Positions 1 to 7,439 of a stretch of DNA of 46,734 bases are shown piece after piece. The stretch covers positions 3,190,499 through 3,237,232 of the forward strand of contig NZ_LT839648.1 in NCBI RefSeq assembly GCF_900176885.1. Direction: 5' to 3'. The position numbers were made by a program, and so were the translations under genes. Every line of letters starts with the position of its first letter. Position 1 is the stretch's first letter. The notes under the pieces were generated by a model. It saw only the letters and a list, made by a program, of their open reading frames with translations, was not told where the DNA came from and made no database searches. The stretch comes from Oceanobacillus senegalensis. GTDB lineage: Bacteria; Bacillota; Bacilli; Bacillales; Amphibacillaceae.

Positions 1-100
1 GTCCTAAGGTGCGCGAAGTATATTTCCGTAGCGGTTTTTATCCACCAATAACGTTTGGCTTCTACTTAGAGAAAATACTTTTGTCCCAGTATATTTCCAT
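1..100. repeat. Truncated copy of MITE-like intergenic repeat
   Basis: About 75 bases here match the right part of the longer repeat at 7198-7433, with shared blocks such as GCGAAGTATATTTCCGTAGC and ACTTTTGTCCCAGT. After GTCCCAGT the match stops, and the terminal CTCTT of the full copy is missing. The left part lies outside the window or is lost. The sequence is typical of non-coding Bacillaceae repeats with a CCGCGGAAAGCGAAG core. Confidence 0.75.
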
Positions 101-108
101 CTACCCCA

Positions 109-318
109 TTATTGAATTACCGGATATCCTAATTTCTCAATTATTTCCTTTATTTGTTCTGGTCTTACTGTTTCTTCATTAAATGTAGCCTTTACTTTAC
201 TGGAATTAAATAGTATTCTTGCTTCTTCGACTCCATCCACTTTTCCTAGTTTCATTTCGATCTTCTTCATACAAGATGGACAAGTTAGTGGTTCTAATTG
301 AAATTTAGCCGTTGTCAT
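109..318 (-). CDS. Heavy-metal-associated (HMA) domain protein, CopZ-like
   Basis: A 69-residue protein made of a single HMA domain. The metal-binding loop reads LTCPSC, with cysteines at residues 13 and 16, and the usual beta-alpha-beta pattern follows (VDGVEEARILF, then IKEIIEKLGY). Such proteins carry soft metals such as copper to P-type ATPases in the cytosol. The start ATG follows a GAGGGAG ribosome site. CPSC replaces the more common GMTCxxC, so the metal is uncertain. It lies downstream of dps and a decayed metal ATPase on the same strand, so its transport partner appears lost from this locus. Confidence 0.85.
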   Translation of the reverse strand: MTTAKFQLEPLTCPSCMKKIEMKLGKVDGVEEARILFNSSKVKATFNEETVRPEQIKEIIEKLGYPVIQ

Positions 319-404
319 ATGCGTCTCTCCCTCGTTCTATGATACTTTCATTATAAGGCTACTCTATGAATCATTCCTTGACTTAGCTCAAGTTTTGAAG
401 TACA

Positions 405-926
405 TTATTCCCTTTCTTCTCCAACCACAGCATCTTTTCTTAGAAAGGCTTGTAGCATCCAAATGTTGTTATCCAAACCATTTTTATAATTGATTAACAT
501 ATCCTCTGTCACGGCATCACTTTCCTCTCCAGCTAACTGAATAGCTTTTACGGTGACATCACGAATAGTACGATAATCAGCTACTAAATTCTCAACCATT
601 TTTTCAGCTGATAGTTTTTCATCATAGACTTGTTCTGTTATAGAAGAATACTCCAGATACTCTGTTAATGTAGAAAATGGCTTGTCCCCCTTTGCTAGTA
701 AACGTTCTGCAAAATCATCAAAATATTGGTTTACTTCGTTATGTAGTTGTTCAAATTTTTCATGTAACGTAAAGAAATGAGGTCCTTGTACATACCAGTG
801 ATATTGGTGAAGTTTTACATATAAAACTCCTAAGTTTGCAACAATATGGTTAACCATAAAATTAGCAGTTGGTTGGTTATGTGGATGTCCTTCTTTGTGA
901 TGATTGTAAGTTTGTACTTGATTCAT
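405..926 (-). CDS. dps: Dps/MrgA family DNA-protecting ferritin-like protein
   Basis: A 173-residue four-helix Dps-type miniferritin that oxidises and stores iron and shields DNA from peroxide damage. The family hallmark is present: HWYVQGPHFFTLHEKFE at residues 43-59, then D70 and E74, giving the inter-subunit ferroxidase ligands H43, H55, E59 (Asp in some members), D70 and E74. The N-terminal tail has five histidines in the first 16 residues, which is unusual and could bind metal. AGGAGG at 935-940 lies 8 nt before the ATG. A PerR-like box lies just upstream, as expected for an mrgA-type gene. Confidence 0.93.
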   Translation of the reverse strand: MNQVQTYNHHKEGHPHNQPTANFMVNHIVANLGVLYVKLHQYHWYVQGPHFFTLHEKFEQLHNEVNQYFDDFAERLLAKGDKPFSTLTEYLEYSSITEQVYDEKLSAEKMVENLVADYRTIRDVTVKAIQLAGEESDAVTEDMLINYKNGLDNNIWMLQAFLRKDAVVGEERE

Positions 927-945
927 TTTTCATTCCTCCTGATTT

Positions 946-960
946 TTATAAAGATTATTT
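946..960 (-). promoter_or_regulatory. Candidate PerR box upstream of dps
   Basis: Read on the minus strand the site is AAATAATCTTTATAA, which matches the known PerR consensus TTATAATnATTATAA at 11 of 14 defined positions. It lies directly before the dps ribosome site. B. subtilis mrgA, a Dps, is PerR-repressed, so the placement makes biological sense. I did not find a convincing -35/-10 pair around it. Confidence 0.5.
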
Positions 961-1105
961 ATTTAACATGCAGTTAGATATGGTTGATTCCTTGTACTGT
1001 GCGACCATTTCACACATTTTCACGTGTCTCTCGATCAAGAATCTTCATACGGTAACAAACTTTTTCTGAATTCTTATTCCTCCTCTTTAATATAGGCAAA
1101 ACTAT

Positions 1106-1796
1106 TTACGCAAGATTTACCTGTAATCGGTTAAAACGAATTAGTCTCATCGCATTTAAAATAACAAGTAGGACACTAGCTTCATGAATAAACATTCCAG
1201 AAGCTAGATGAATGGATCCTTCGAGAACTCCTGCTAATAATACTATTACGGTACTAGCAGCGAAGAATGTGTTTCATATTACGGATAGTTGCTTTAGATA
1301 AAGAGTAAGCATGAGAGAATTGCATCAGCTTATCTGCCATTAGGACGACATCTGCTGTTTCCATCGATACATCTGTTCCACCCTCCCCCATTGCTATGCC
1401 AATATCGGCTGTTGCTATAGCTGGTGCATCATTAATGCCATCACCTGCCATTGCAACAACATGTCCTCCTTCTTTCAGTTTCTTAACATATTCCACTTTG
1501 TTTTCAGGTAATAATTCAGCGTGATATTCATCTATACCCAATTTACGGGAAACTAAATCAGCGGTATGCTTGTTATCTCCAGTGAGCATGACAATTTTTT
1601 TGACGCCATTCTTTCTCATTTGTGCTAATGCTCGTGGTGCATCTTCACGAATTTGATCTGCAATCGAAAAAATACCAGCTATTTCTCCATTTATTGCAGC
1701 AAAGACAGCTGTATTCCCGTAGCGGTATAGTCGCTCTAACAAACTCCACCAAGTCACGTCGCATTTTCTTTCAACTACACAGCTTTCAGTTAACAA
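1106..1796 (-). pseudogene. Decayed heavy-metal P-type ATPase, C-terminal remnant
   Basis: Only the end of a metal-transporting P1B ATPase remains. The first frame encodes the late P domain (VMLTGDN, then MAGDGINDAP) and stops at 1254. The final two helices continue in another frame (HLASGMFIHEASVLLVIL, then NAMRLIRF) to a TAA at 1106-1108, so a small indel near 1255-1268 broke the frame. The DKTGT phosphorylation site, the transmembrane metal site and all N-terminal domains are absent. Recognisable similarity begins only around 1740 (TAVFAAINGEIAG). It cannot make a working pump. The intact ancestor probably worked with the adjacent HMA protein. Confidence 0.85.
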
Positions 1797-1816
1797 AAAT
1801 TAAAATAGCTATAAAC

Positions 1817-1848
1817 AAAAAAAGGAAAGCCAGGGGAACGGGCTTTCC
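1817..1848 (-). terminator. Orphan intrinsic terminator, minus strand
   Basis: An 8-bp perfect stem GGAAAGCC/GGCTTTCC (1824-1831 with 1841-1848) is followed on the minus strand by seven T residues (1817-1823). No minus-strand gene lies immediately upstream of it (1850-2049 holds none), so it probably belonged to a gene deleted from this decayed island. Confidence 0.6.
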
Positions 1849-2049
1849 AAGGAAAACGAATCATGGATCGAAGGAAAAAACTCATCTAAACCATCTTGTG
1901 TCTAGATGTACTATATATATATTCTCTTATAGAGAAACCGTATAGTTTGCCTTTCCCAAGATATATGTGTAATTATTTTAGCCAAATAAGCTAGAAATCG
2001 ACTAGGCTGGTATACTGTAGGTAAAATATCATTTTCCGAGGTGACATGT

Positions 2050-2388
2050 ATGAGACAATTTAAAGACTTAACTAAAATGAAGGAAATTGAGCATTTTATT
2101 CATAACCATCAACTTTCTCTCTTATATATTTCCAAGCCAAATTGCAGTGTATGCCATAGTCTTCTACCACAGGTTCAAGAGCTGATGGACAAATACCCAG
2201 AAATTCAATTAGGTCATATTAATACAGCAGACGTTGAGGAAGTAGCAGGTCGCTTTGATATTTTTACAGTTCCGGTACTCCTGCTTTTTTGGGAAGGGAA
2301 GGAATATCTTCGAGAAGCTCGTATCGTTCACATGGATTTGTTGGAAGATAAATTGGATAGAATATATAAAAACGTGGTTGGCGAATAG
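2050..2388 (+). CDS. Thioredoxin-like protein
   Basis: A 112-residue single-domain thioredoxin-fold protein. The active-site motif is CSVC at residues 32-35 rather than CGPC, preceded by LLYISKPN and followed later by TVPVLLLF with the expected cis-proline. It probably exchanges thiols in the cytosol, as no signal peptide is visible. The start chosen is the ATG at 2050, because GAGGTGA at 2038-2044 is its ribosome site. An in-frame GTG at 2041 lies inside that site. It is a monocistronic gene ending inside a shared terminator hairpin. The CxVC motif implies a redox potential or partner unlike classical TrxA. Confidence 0.82.
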   Translation: MRQFKDLTKMKEIEHFIHNHQLSLLYISKPNCSVCHSLLPQVQELMDKYPEIQLGHINTADVEEVAGRFDIFTVPVLLLFWEGKEYLREARIVHMDLLEDKLDRIYKNVVGE

Positions 2389-2402
2389 TAGCCAACCACG
2401 TT
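2371..2402. terminator. Bidirectional terminator between convergent genes
   Basis: A 12-bp perfect stem AACGTGGTTGGC/GCCAACCACGTT (2371-2382 with 2391-2402, 8-nt loop) covers the thioredoxin stop codon. On the minus strand TTTTTATATATT follows, a good U-tract for the ABC operon that ends at 2408. The plus-strand U-tract is weak. Confidence 0.8.
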
Positions 2403-2407
2403 AGTTA

Positions 2408-3637
2408 CTACTTGATTTTAATATCAAAAATATCTAAATAATAATCATCTGTTTGTTCTTTTTCATGTTGAAAAGTGATGTTACCTTCATATAGTAAGTT
2501 TTCAGTCGATAAATCTACTACATAAACCATAGCTTGTTTCTGATCAGAGTTCACAAGATAAAGTTTATCATTTGTCATTTCTATCACATTATTCTGGTAC
2601 ATTTTATTTTTCGTTGTTTGTATATCAAATGTACTAAATTCCTTATTAGGGATACTGTAGGCATTTACTTTTAGATTATTGTCTGATGTATCTATAAAAT
2701 AAATGGAATCCCCTTTTACATAGTTTCTGACATTTTCACCATCAACTTCATCAGGTAAATCCGTTATCTCTACTATTTCATTTGTATTATATTGATAGGC
2801 AACATATTTTGATTCTTCACTTGTTGCAGAATGAAATCTATGACCCTTCATTTGTGCAACATTAAAAACAAAATAATTTACCGTCCCAATACCGTACGAA
2901 CCACTTACCTCCCCAATATGAGTCCATTCTGTATTTGTTCCACCTTCCGTTGATAAAATAACCTCATCACTTATTAATTCTTGGGTTTCTACATCTATTC
3001 GATAGACATGCACCTCTTCTTTTTCACCCGGGTTACCATGCCCATAGCTACGAGCCATAACAACTAGTTCATCCTGCACCATTTGCACATCTAATATATT
3101 GATTAAATTATAGACCTCTGTCTCCGAGATTTTTACTTGAAAAGTCATTTTATCATTTGTTTCTTTATCCAATAATTCAATTTCTAGCTTGCCGTTATGA
3201 TCGGGGTCGAACCCAAAAGGACCGGCATATGCTAAGACTTTATCATTTTCAAAGAATGTTGAGGTACTTCCCCCTTTTCCACGCATAAAATTACGATACT
3301 CTTCTTGCAGCCTTTCAATCGTAGCATTCCTATTCATACCTGACATCTGGTCCAAATAGGACTTTTCTTCTTGATAGACAGTTCCTTCCTTCGTAATCTC
3401 TAGGTGTTCATATAGTTCTTCCAATGTACCAGCTTTCACCTTTGTCAGGGGCTGATTAGGATTAACGGCTCCGTACTGGCCAGTAATTGTAATACCTTCT
3501 AATGCTTTTTCATCACCATTTACGGTTTCTATAACAAACTCAGGAAACTCACTTTTTGCGAGTGCACTTTGTACATAGTGAGCACCTATTCCAACAACAA
3601 TCATTATGGAAATAAAAATAACCTTCCAATACCGCAT
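2408..3637 (-). CDS. Exported or membrane-anchored protein of the GntR-ABC operon
   Basis: A 409-residue protein with one hydrophobic N-terminal segment (about residues 4-25, KVIFISIMIVVGIGAHYV) and a large hydrophilic remainder, so it is probably anchored outside the membrane or secreted. No enzyme motif is visible. Repeated beta-strand-like segments (DKLYLVNSDQ, KYVAYQYNTNEI, DSIYFIDTSDNN) suggest a propeller-like extracytoplasmic domain, which is an inference. The start is the ATG at 3637, preceded by GAGGAGGG. An upstream in-frame ATG at 3655 overlaps the previous gene and would bury the ribosome site. It follows the permease by about 14 nt, as last gene of the operon, and may be an accessory or sensor subunit. 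Confidence 0.7.
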   Translation of the reverse strand: MRYWKVIFISIMIVVGIGAHYVQSALAKSEFPEFVIETVNGDEKALEGITITGQYGAVNPNQPLTKVKAGTLEELYEHLEITKEGTVYQEEKSYLDQMSGMNRNATIERLQEEYRNFMRGKGGSTSTFFENDKVLAYAGPFGFDPDHNGKLEIELLDKETNDKMTFQVKISETEVYNLINILDVQMVQDELVVMARSYGHGNPGEKEEVHVYRIDVETQELISDEVILSTEGGTNTEWTHIGEVSGSYGIGTVNYFVFNVAQMKGHRFHSATSEESKYVAYQYNTNEIVEITDLPDEVDGENVRNYVKGDSIYFIDTSDNNLKVNAYSIPNKEFSTFDIQTTKNKMYQNNVIEMTNDKLYLVNSDQKQAMVYVVDLSTENLLYEGNITFQHEKEQTDDYYLDIFDIKIK

Positions 3638-3651
3638 GCTTTCCCTCCTCA

Positions 3652-4485
3652 TCACACGTTAATTCTACGGTTTAATAAATAGTTACTTATCCAAATAGAT
3701 AATCCAATTACTAGTATTCCTAAAATGGTCTCCAGGATAAGAATTTCGGATAGATAAAAATATCCTACCTCCATAAACACTTCTACCAAAATAGGAAACA
3801 TAAACAATATTTGTGCTAAGAAATAGTAGATGACACCAAACACAATCCCCTTTATCCGAAAGCTTCTTTCAAATAAAATAGCCGTAAACAAAATGAATAC
3901 TTGCATAAATCCAATCCCATAGTTGATTAAAAATTGAATAAAGCTGTCAGGAACAATAATTTGTAAATAAGGATTGTGGGTCACCAAATATGTCACCGTT
4001 AAATCTGTCCTTAAATCCAAAGGTACAATCCACTGAAGAAGGGTCTGTTCAATTGGCAGTAAAATTAACTGTATACCGACTAATCCCAATACCATTAAAA
4101 AGATGGCACTCGATTTTGCCAAGAAAATATTTAATCTTGCAGTTGGTAGCATGAATAACCGGTAAGCAAATGTATTTTTTCCAAACCAATCCCTATACCA
4201 AATAAGAAAACAATAAAAAATTAATGCGGCTGCTGATAATGCAATAGGAATCATAAACAAGCTTGTGTTCATAAATCTATCCATACTCATGGTTCCATGT
4301 TGTAACACAGCATCTTCTATGGACATTGAATTCTCATACATTGCTTTACTTATACCATCAAGGTATTGTCTTGATTCAATAATAACACCAGCGATTTGCA
4401 CAGCAATGACCATTCCAATTAAAACAAAGTAAACTTTGATAAATCGTTTCAATTCAAAATCTACTAATTTCAAGTAGTTCTTCAT
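3652..4485 (-). CDS. ABC-2 type permease protein
   Basis: A 277-residue integral membrane protein with about six hydrophobic segments (near residues 16-36, 78-98, 115-140, 185-205, 215-235 and 245-266). It starts by ATGA overlap with the stop of the ATPase gene, so the two are translationally coupled and probably form one transporter. The substrate cannot be read from sequence. In the related ytr and yhc operons of B. subtilis such permeases are linked to cell-envelope antibiotic stress. It is predicted in the cytoplasmic membrane. Confidence 0.8.
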   Translation of the reverse strand: MKNYLKLVDFELKRFIKVYFVLIGMVIAVQIAGVIIESRQYLDGISKAMYENSMSIEDAVLQHGTMSMDRFMNTSLFMIPIALSAAALIFYCFLIWYRDWFGKNTFAYRLFMLPTARLNIFLAKSSAIFLMVLGLVGIQLILLPIEQTLLQWIVPLDLRTDLTVTYLVTHNPYLQIIVPDSFIQFLINYGIGFMQVFILFTAILFERSFRIKGIVFGVIYYFLAQILFMFPILVEVFMEVGYFYLSEILILETILGILVIGLSIWISNYLLNRRINV

Positions 4486-5171
4486 TGCTTGTAAACCTCC
4501 CTCATTACGTCCACGACAGACTTTCCTTCCTCTTCTCGAACTACTTCCGTACGAAAATCTCTTACAACCACACCATCATCCAATAGCACAACCTTATCGA
4601 TTAAATGCTCAATATCGTTTATTTCATGTGTGGTGATAATAACACCACGGTCTTCCACCAAATGGCTCGTAAAGACCTCGGCTATTTGTTCCCTACTAAA
4701 AATATCAATACCAGAGAAGGGTTCATCCATCAGTAAATAGTCCACATCTAATGCCAGACCGAGTAGTAAATTTACCTTTGCTGTATTCCCCTTTGACAGA
4801 CTCGATATCTTATCCTCCTCTTTTAAACGGAAAAATTGCAGTAATTCTTGTGCTCGCTCTTCGTTCCAAGTTTTATAAAAATCCTTCATAAAACCTGTTG
4901 CTTCCTTAATGGTCATTTGAGGGAGCATCGTAATGGCATCTGGAATAAAGGTGATTTTTTCATAGCTTTCTTTCGTGAGCTTGTTACCATCAATTAGTAT
5001 TTCGCCGCTTTTAATCGGTGTTAAATTCATAATTGCATTCATAATGGTTGTCTTACCGGCACCATTAATTCCTATTAAGCAAGTAATCTCCCCCTTATCT
5101 GCTGTAAATGAAACACCCTTTAATACTTTTTTTAAACCAAAGTTTTTCTTTACTTCCTTTACTTCAATCAT
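4482..5171 (-). CDS. ABC transporter ATP-binding protein (YtrB/YhcG-like)
   Basis: A 229-residue ATPase. Walker A is GINGAGKTT (residues 34-42), the signature is LSKGN rather than LSGGQ, Walker B is YLLMDEPFSGID and the switch histidine is in ITTHEIND. It powers the adjacent permease from the cytosolic face. Its start overlaps the end of the GntR gene by a few bases and its stop overlaps the permease start, so this is a tight operon. The degenerate signature sequence is common in this subfamily of exporters. Transport direction and substrate are unknown. Confidence 0.9.
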   Translation of the reverse strand: MIEVKEVKKNFGLKKVLKGVSFTADKGEITCLIGINGAGKTTIMNAIMNLTPIKSGEILIDGNKLTKESYEKITFIPDAITMLPQMTIKEATGFMKDFYKTWNEERAQELLQFFRLKEEDKISSLSKGNTAKVNLLLGLALDVDYLLMDEPFSGIDIFSREQIAEVFTSHLVEDRGVIITTHEINDIEHLIDKVVLLDDGVVVRDFRTEVVREEEGKSVVDVMREVYKQ

Positions 5172-5547
5172 TTGTCTCCCCCTCTCCTTCGTTATATTTT
5201 TCCTTAATTAATCCAACGACTTCTCCAATTGGAATATTCATAGGACGAATCGCCGTAACAAAAGTATCCACCGCTTCGGAAATTAATTCCTCACGAACAG
5301 AGTGAAGTATTTTCTCATCTCTTGTAATCTTACTTGGGCTATTACCTTCCGTAAAAATCAAAGCCGCTTCCTCCATTTCCTTATACGCACGCTGCGCTGT
5401 ATTTGGATTAATCTTCAATCGATTAGCCAATTCCCTTCGTGATGGGATTTCCTGTCCAGGCTCTAAATTCCCTGTCGCAATCTGTTCCTTAAAAAGACGA
5501 ACAACTTGTACATAAACCGGATCCCTTTTATTAAAAGTTACTTTCAT
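5164..5547 (-). CDS. GntR family repressor, YtrA subfamily
   Basis: A 127-residue short GntR regulator. A winged helix-turn-helix fills residues 10-75 (RRELANRLKINPNTAQRAYK holds the recognition helix), followed by a short helical dimerisation tail instead of a large effector domain, as in YtrA. The start is the ATG at 5547 behind AGGAGTG. A longer reading from 5595 would run into the operator. It is the first gene of the ABC operon and probably represses it through the four inverted repeats just upstream. By analogy with B. subtilis YtrA, release may occur on cell-wall stress. Confidence 0.88.
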   Translation of the reverse strand: MKVTFNKRDPVYVQVVRLFKEQIATGNLEPGQEIPSRRELANRLKINPNTAQRAYKEMEEAALIFTEGNSPSKITRDEKILHSVREELISEAVDTFVTAIRPMNIPIGEVVGLIKEKYNEGEGETND

Positions 5548-5581
5548 AGCAACCACTCCTATGTCTTGTTGATGTGCTTGC

Positions 5582-5709
5582 AGTGTATTAAACAATTAGT
5601 ACACTAAATGTAAAAAACATAGTGTATTAACCCTTTCATACACTTGTTGCAAAATAATGTGTATGAATCAATTAGTACATCCTGTGTTGTATTATATGGT
5701 TAATACACT
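5582..5709 (-). promoter_or_regulatory. Four tandem GntR/YtrA-type operators
   Basis: Inverted repeats with arms AGTGTA and TACACT and exactly 12 bp between them: 5582-5605 and 5621-5644, both with perfect arms, then degenerate copies at 5658-5681 (TGTGTA/TACATC) and 5686-5709 (GTTGTA/TACACT). The arms match those published for the B. subtilis YtrA site. The second site covers the best promoter of the operon, so repression by the adjacent GntR protein is likely. Confidence 0.75.
5624..5652 (-). promoter_or_regulatory. Sigma-A promoter of the GntR-ABC operon
   Basis: Minus-strand TTGCAA (5647-5652), a 17-bp spacer and TAATAC (5624-5629). The -10 box lies inside the second operator and the spacer holds its other arm, which suits steric repression. 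Confidence 0.6.
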
Positions 5710-5912
5710 ATCATAGTCAACCTATCATTTAAAATTTATCGCAGAATAAGGTGCATTAATCCCTCTACCGATTGAGGATTCACTTTATTTTCGACAAATT
5801 CATTCCTAAATATTCCCCAGGCAATAAAATCCGTCATCTATAGACATAGTACACCAGCAAAACCTATGTTAGAATCATACTATTGATTAATAGTAGAAGA
5901 GGAGATTTTACT

Positions 5913-6674
5913 ATGAAACTTGTATCCTGGAATGTGAACGGATTACGCGCATGCGTCCGTAAAGGATTTTTAGATTACTTTAATGAAATAGACGCAGATA
6001 TTTTCTGTGTACAAGAAATAAAGCTACAGGAAGGACAAATAAATTTAGACCTTGAAGGGTATTATCAATATTGGAATTATGCAGAGAGAAAGGGATATTC
6101 TGGAACGGCCGTTTTCACTAAGAAAAAGCCACTTTCTGTTTCTTATGGTGTTGGAGATGCAGACAAACAAGAAGAAGGAAGAATTATCACATTAGAATAT
6201 AAGGAGTTTTATTTAGTAAATGTCTATACTCCAAATTCTAAAAGGGACTTAACTAGATTGGACTATCGTCTTGAATGGGAAGATGAGCTGTATGATTACT
6301 TACAATCATTAAATGAGAAAAAGCCTGTTATCTATTGTGGAGATTTAAATGTCGCACACCAAGAAATTGATTTAAAAAACGATAAAACCAATCACGGAAA
6401 CTCTGGTTTCACCAAAGAAGAACGTGGAAAAATGTCACGATTACTGGAATCTGGATTCATCGATACGCTTCGCTATTTTTACCCAGAAAAAGATGATATA
6501 TACACTTGGTGGTCCTATATGAAAACGATTCGTGAAAGAAATATTGGTTGGCGAATTGATTACTTGATTGTTTCGGAAAGATTAAAGGACTACTTAATAG
6601 ACTCTCAGGCACACACAGATATTATGGGAAGTGACCATTGCCCTATCATGCTTGAATTTCACGAACCTAAATAG
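5913..6674 (+). CDS. exoA: Exodeoxyribonuclease III / AP endonuclease (ExoA/XthA)
   Basis: A 253-residue endonuclease/exonuclease/phosphatase-fold enzyme that cuts DNA at abasic sites and trims 3' blocked ends in base-excision repair. Motifs appear in order: SWNVNGLRA near the N-terminus, VQEIKLQ with the metal-binding Glu, VYTPNSKRDLTRLDYR, CGDLNVAHQEIDL with the catalytic Asp and Asn, and C-terminal GSDHCPI with the catalytic His. Length equals the B. subtilis ExoA family. The ATG at 5913 is chosen because GAGGAG precedes it. An upstream in-frame start at 5883 adds ten unconserved residues. Confidence 0.95.
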   Translation: MKLVSWNVNGLRACVRKGFLDYFNEIDADIFCVQEIKLQEGQINLDLEGYYQYWNYAERKGYSGTAVFTKKKPLSVSYGVGDADKQEEGRIITLEYKEFYLVNVYTPNSKRDLTRLDYRLEWEDELYDYLQSLNEKKPVIYCGDLNVAHQEIDLKNDKTNHGNSGFTKEERGKMSRLLESGFIDTLRYFYPEKDDIYTWWSYMKTIRERNIGWRIDYLIVSERLKDYLIDSQAHTDIMGSDHCPIMLEFHEPK

Positions 6675-6722
6675 TTTTATTCTCGTATAAATTAGGAATA
6701 CTATTTTCAAGGAGGATTTATA

Positions 6723-7121
6723 ATGAAAAAACTTGTACCACATATTCGTATAGAAAATTGTAAAGAAGAAATGGAATACTACCAAAAAATATTTGGCGGG
6801 AAAATTAAAAACACCCAATTAGCAGATGGTATTGAAATGTTTAAAGGGCAAGAAGGGAAATATATTCACGGCGAATTACATATCAATGAAAACTGCATCA
6901 TTTACTTTACAGATACATTGGACCAAGAATTTATCAATGGAAATAACATACTTTTCGGGCCTGACCTTGATAGCGAAGAAGAGATTACCCGCATTTATCA
7001 TGCTTTAGCAGAAGATGGAGAAATTCAAATGGAATTGCAAGATACCTTCTGGGGAGCTAAACATGCCATTGTAAAGGACAGAAATGGTATTAGCTGGGAG
7101 CTTAACTATACGAAGGAATAA
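6723..7121 (+). CDS. VOC (glyoxalase/PhnB-like) family protein
   Basis: A 132-residue protein of the PhnB/YjdN-type vicinal-oxygen-chelate superfamily. Visible marks are MKKLVPHIRIENCKEEMEYY, typical of PhnB-like proteins, and the end segment AKHAIVKDRNGISWELNY, where a family metal ligand usually lies. These bind small molecules or metals, and the substrate cannot be assigned. AAGGAGGA lies just before the ATG. It follows exoA by about 48 nt without a terminator between, so they may be co-transcribed. Confidence 0.82.
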   Translation: MKKLVPHIRIENCKEEMEYYQKIFGGKIKNTQLADGIEMFKGQEGKYIHGELHINENCIIYFTDTLDQEFINGNNILFGPDLDSEEEITRIYHALAEDGEIQMELQDTFWGAKHAIVKDRNGISWELNYTKE

Positions 7122-7197
7122 TGTTAGTAAGGGTTGATTACCGTAGTTAGCTACTTATTAAATACTACAATAGTAAGCTGGTGTTGAAACAATTATC

Positions 7198-7433
7198 AGA
7201 GGCTGAGACATAACTAAAGTATTTAATTCAAAAGACGAATAACGCACTAATTAGCGGAGGGAATATACGTAGACTCCTGCGGGATGAGAGGCCTAGTTGA
7301 GACACCGTAGTGCGTTAGCACGAAGGGGGCTCATCAGCCGCCCGCGGAAAGCGAAGTATATTTCCGTAGCGGTTTTTATCCACCAATAACGTTCGGCTTT
7401 TGCTTAGAGAAAATACTTTTGTCCCAGTCTCTT
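7198..7433. repeat. MITE-like intergenic repeat with terminal inverted repeats
   Basis: A 236-bp non-coding element. Its left end reads AGAGGCTGAGACATAACTAA and its right end, inverted, reads AAGAGACTGGGACAAAAGT, an imperfect terminal inverted repeat. Inside are GACTCCTGCGGGATGAGAGG and the CCGCGGAAAGCGAAG block found widely in Bacillaceae intergenic repeats. A second, truncated copy opens this window at 1-100. No reading frame for a transposase is present, so any mobility must have been provided elsewhere. Confidence 0.8.
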
Positions 7434-7439
7434 ATTTTA

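Noticed and set aside
961..1069. Short frames upstream of dps on the minus strand (for example MCEMVAQYKESTISNCMLNK)
   Set aside because: No ribosome site at a proper distance and a stop or frameshift in each version; perhaps a remnant of a deleted gene, but not supportable as a CDS.
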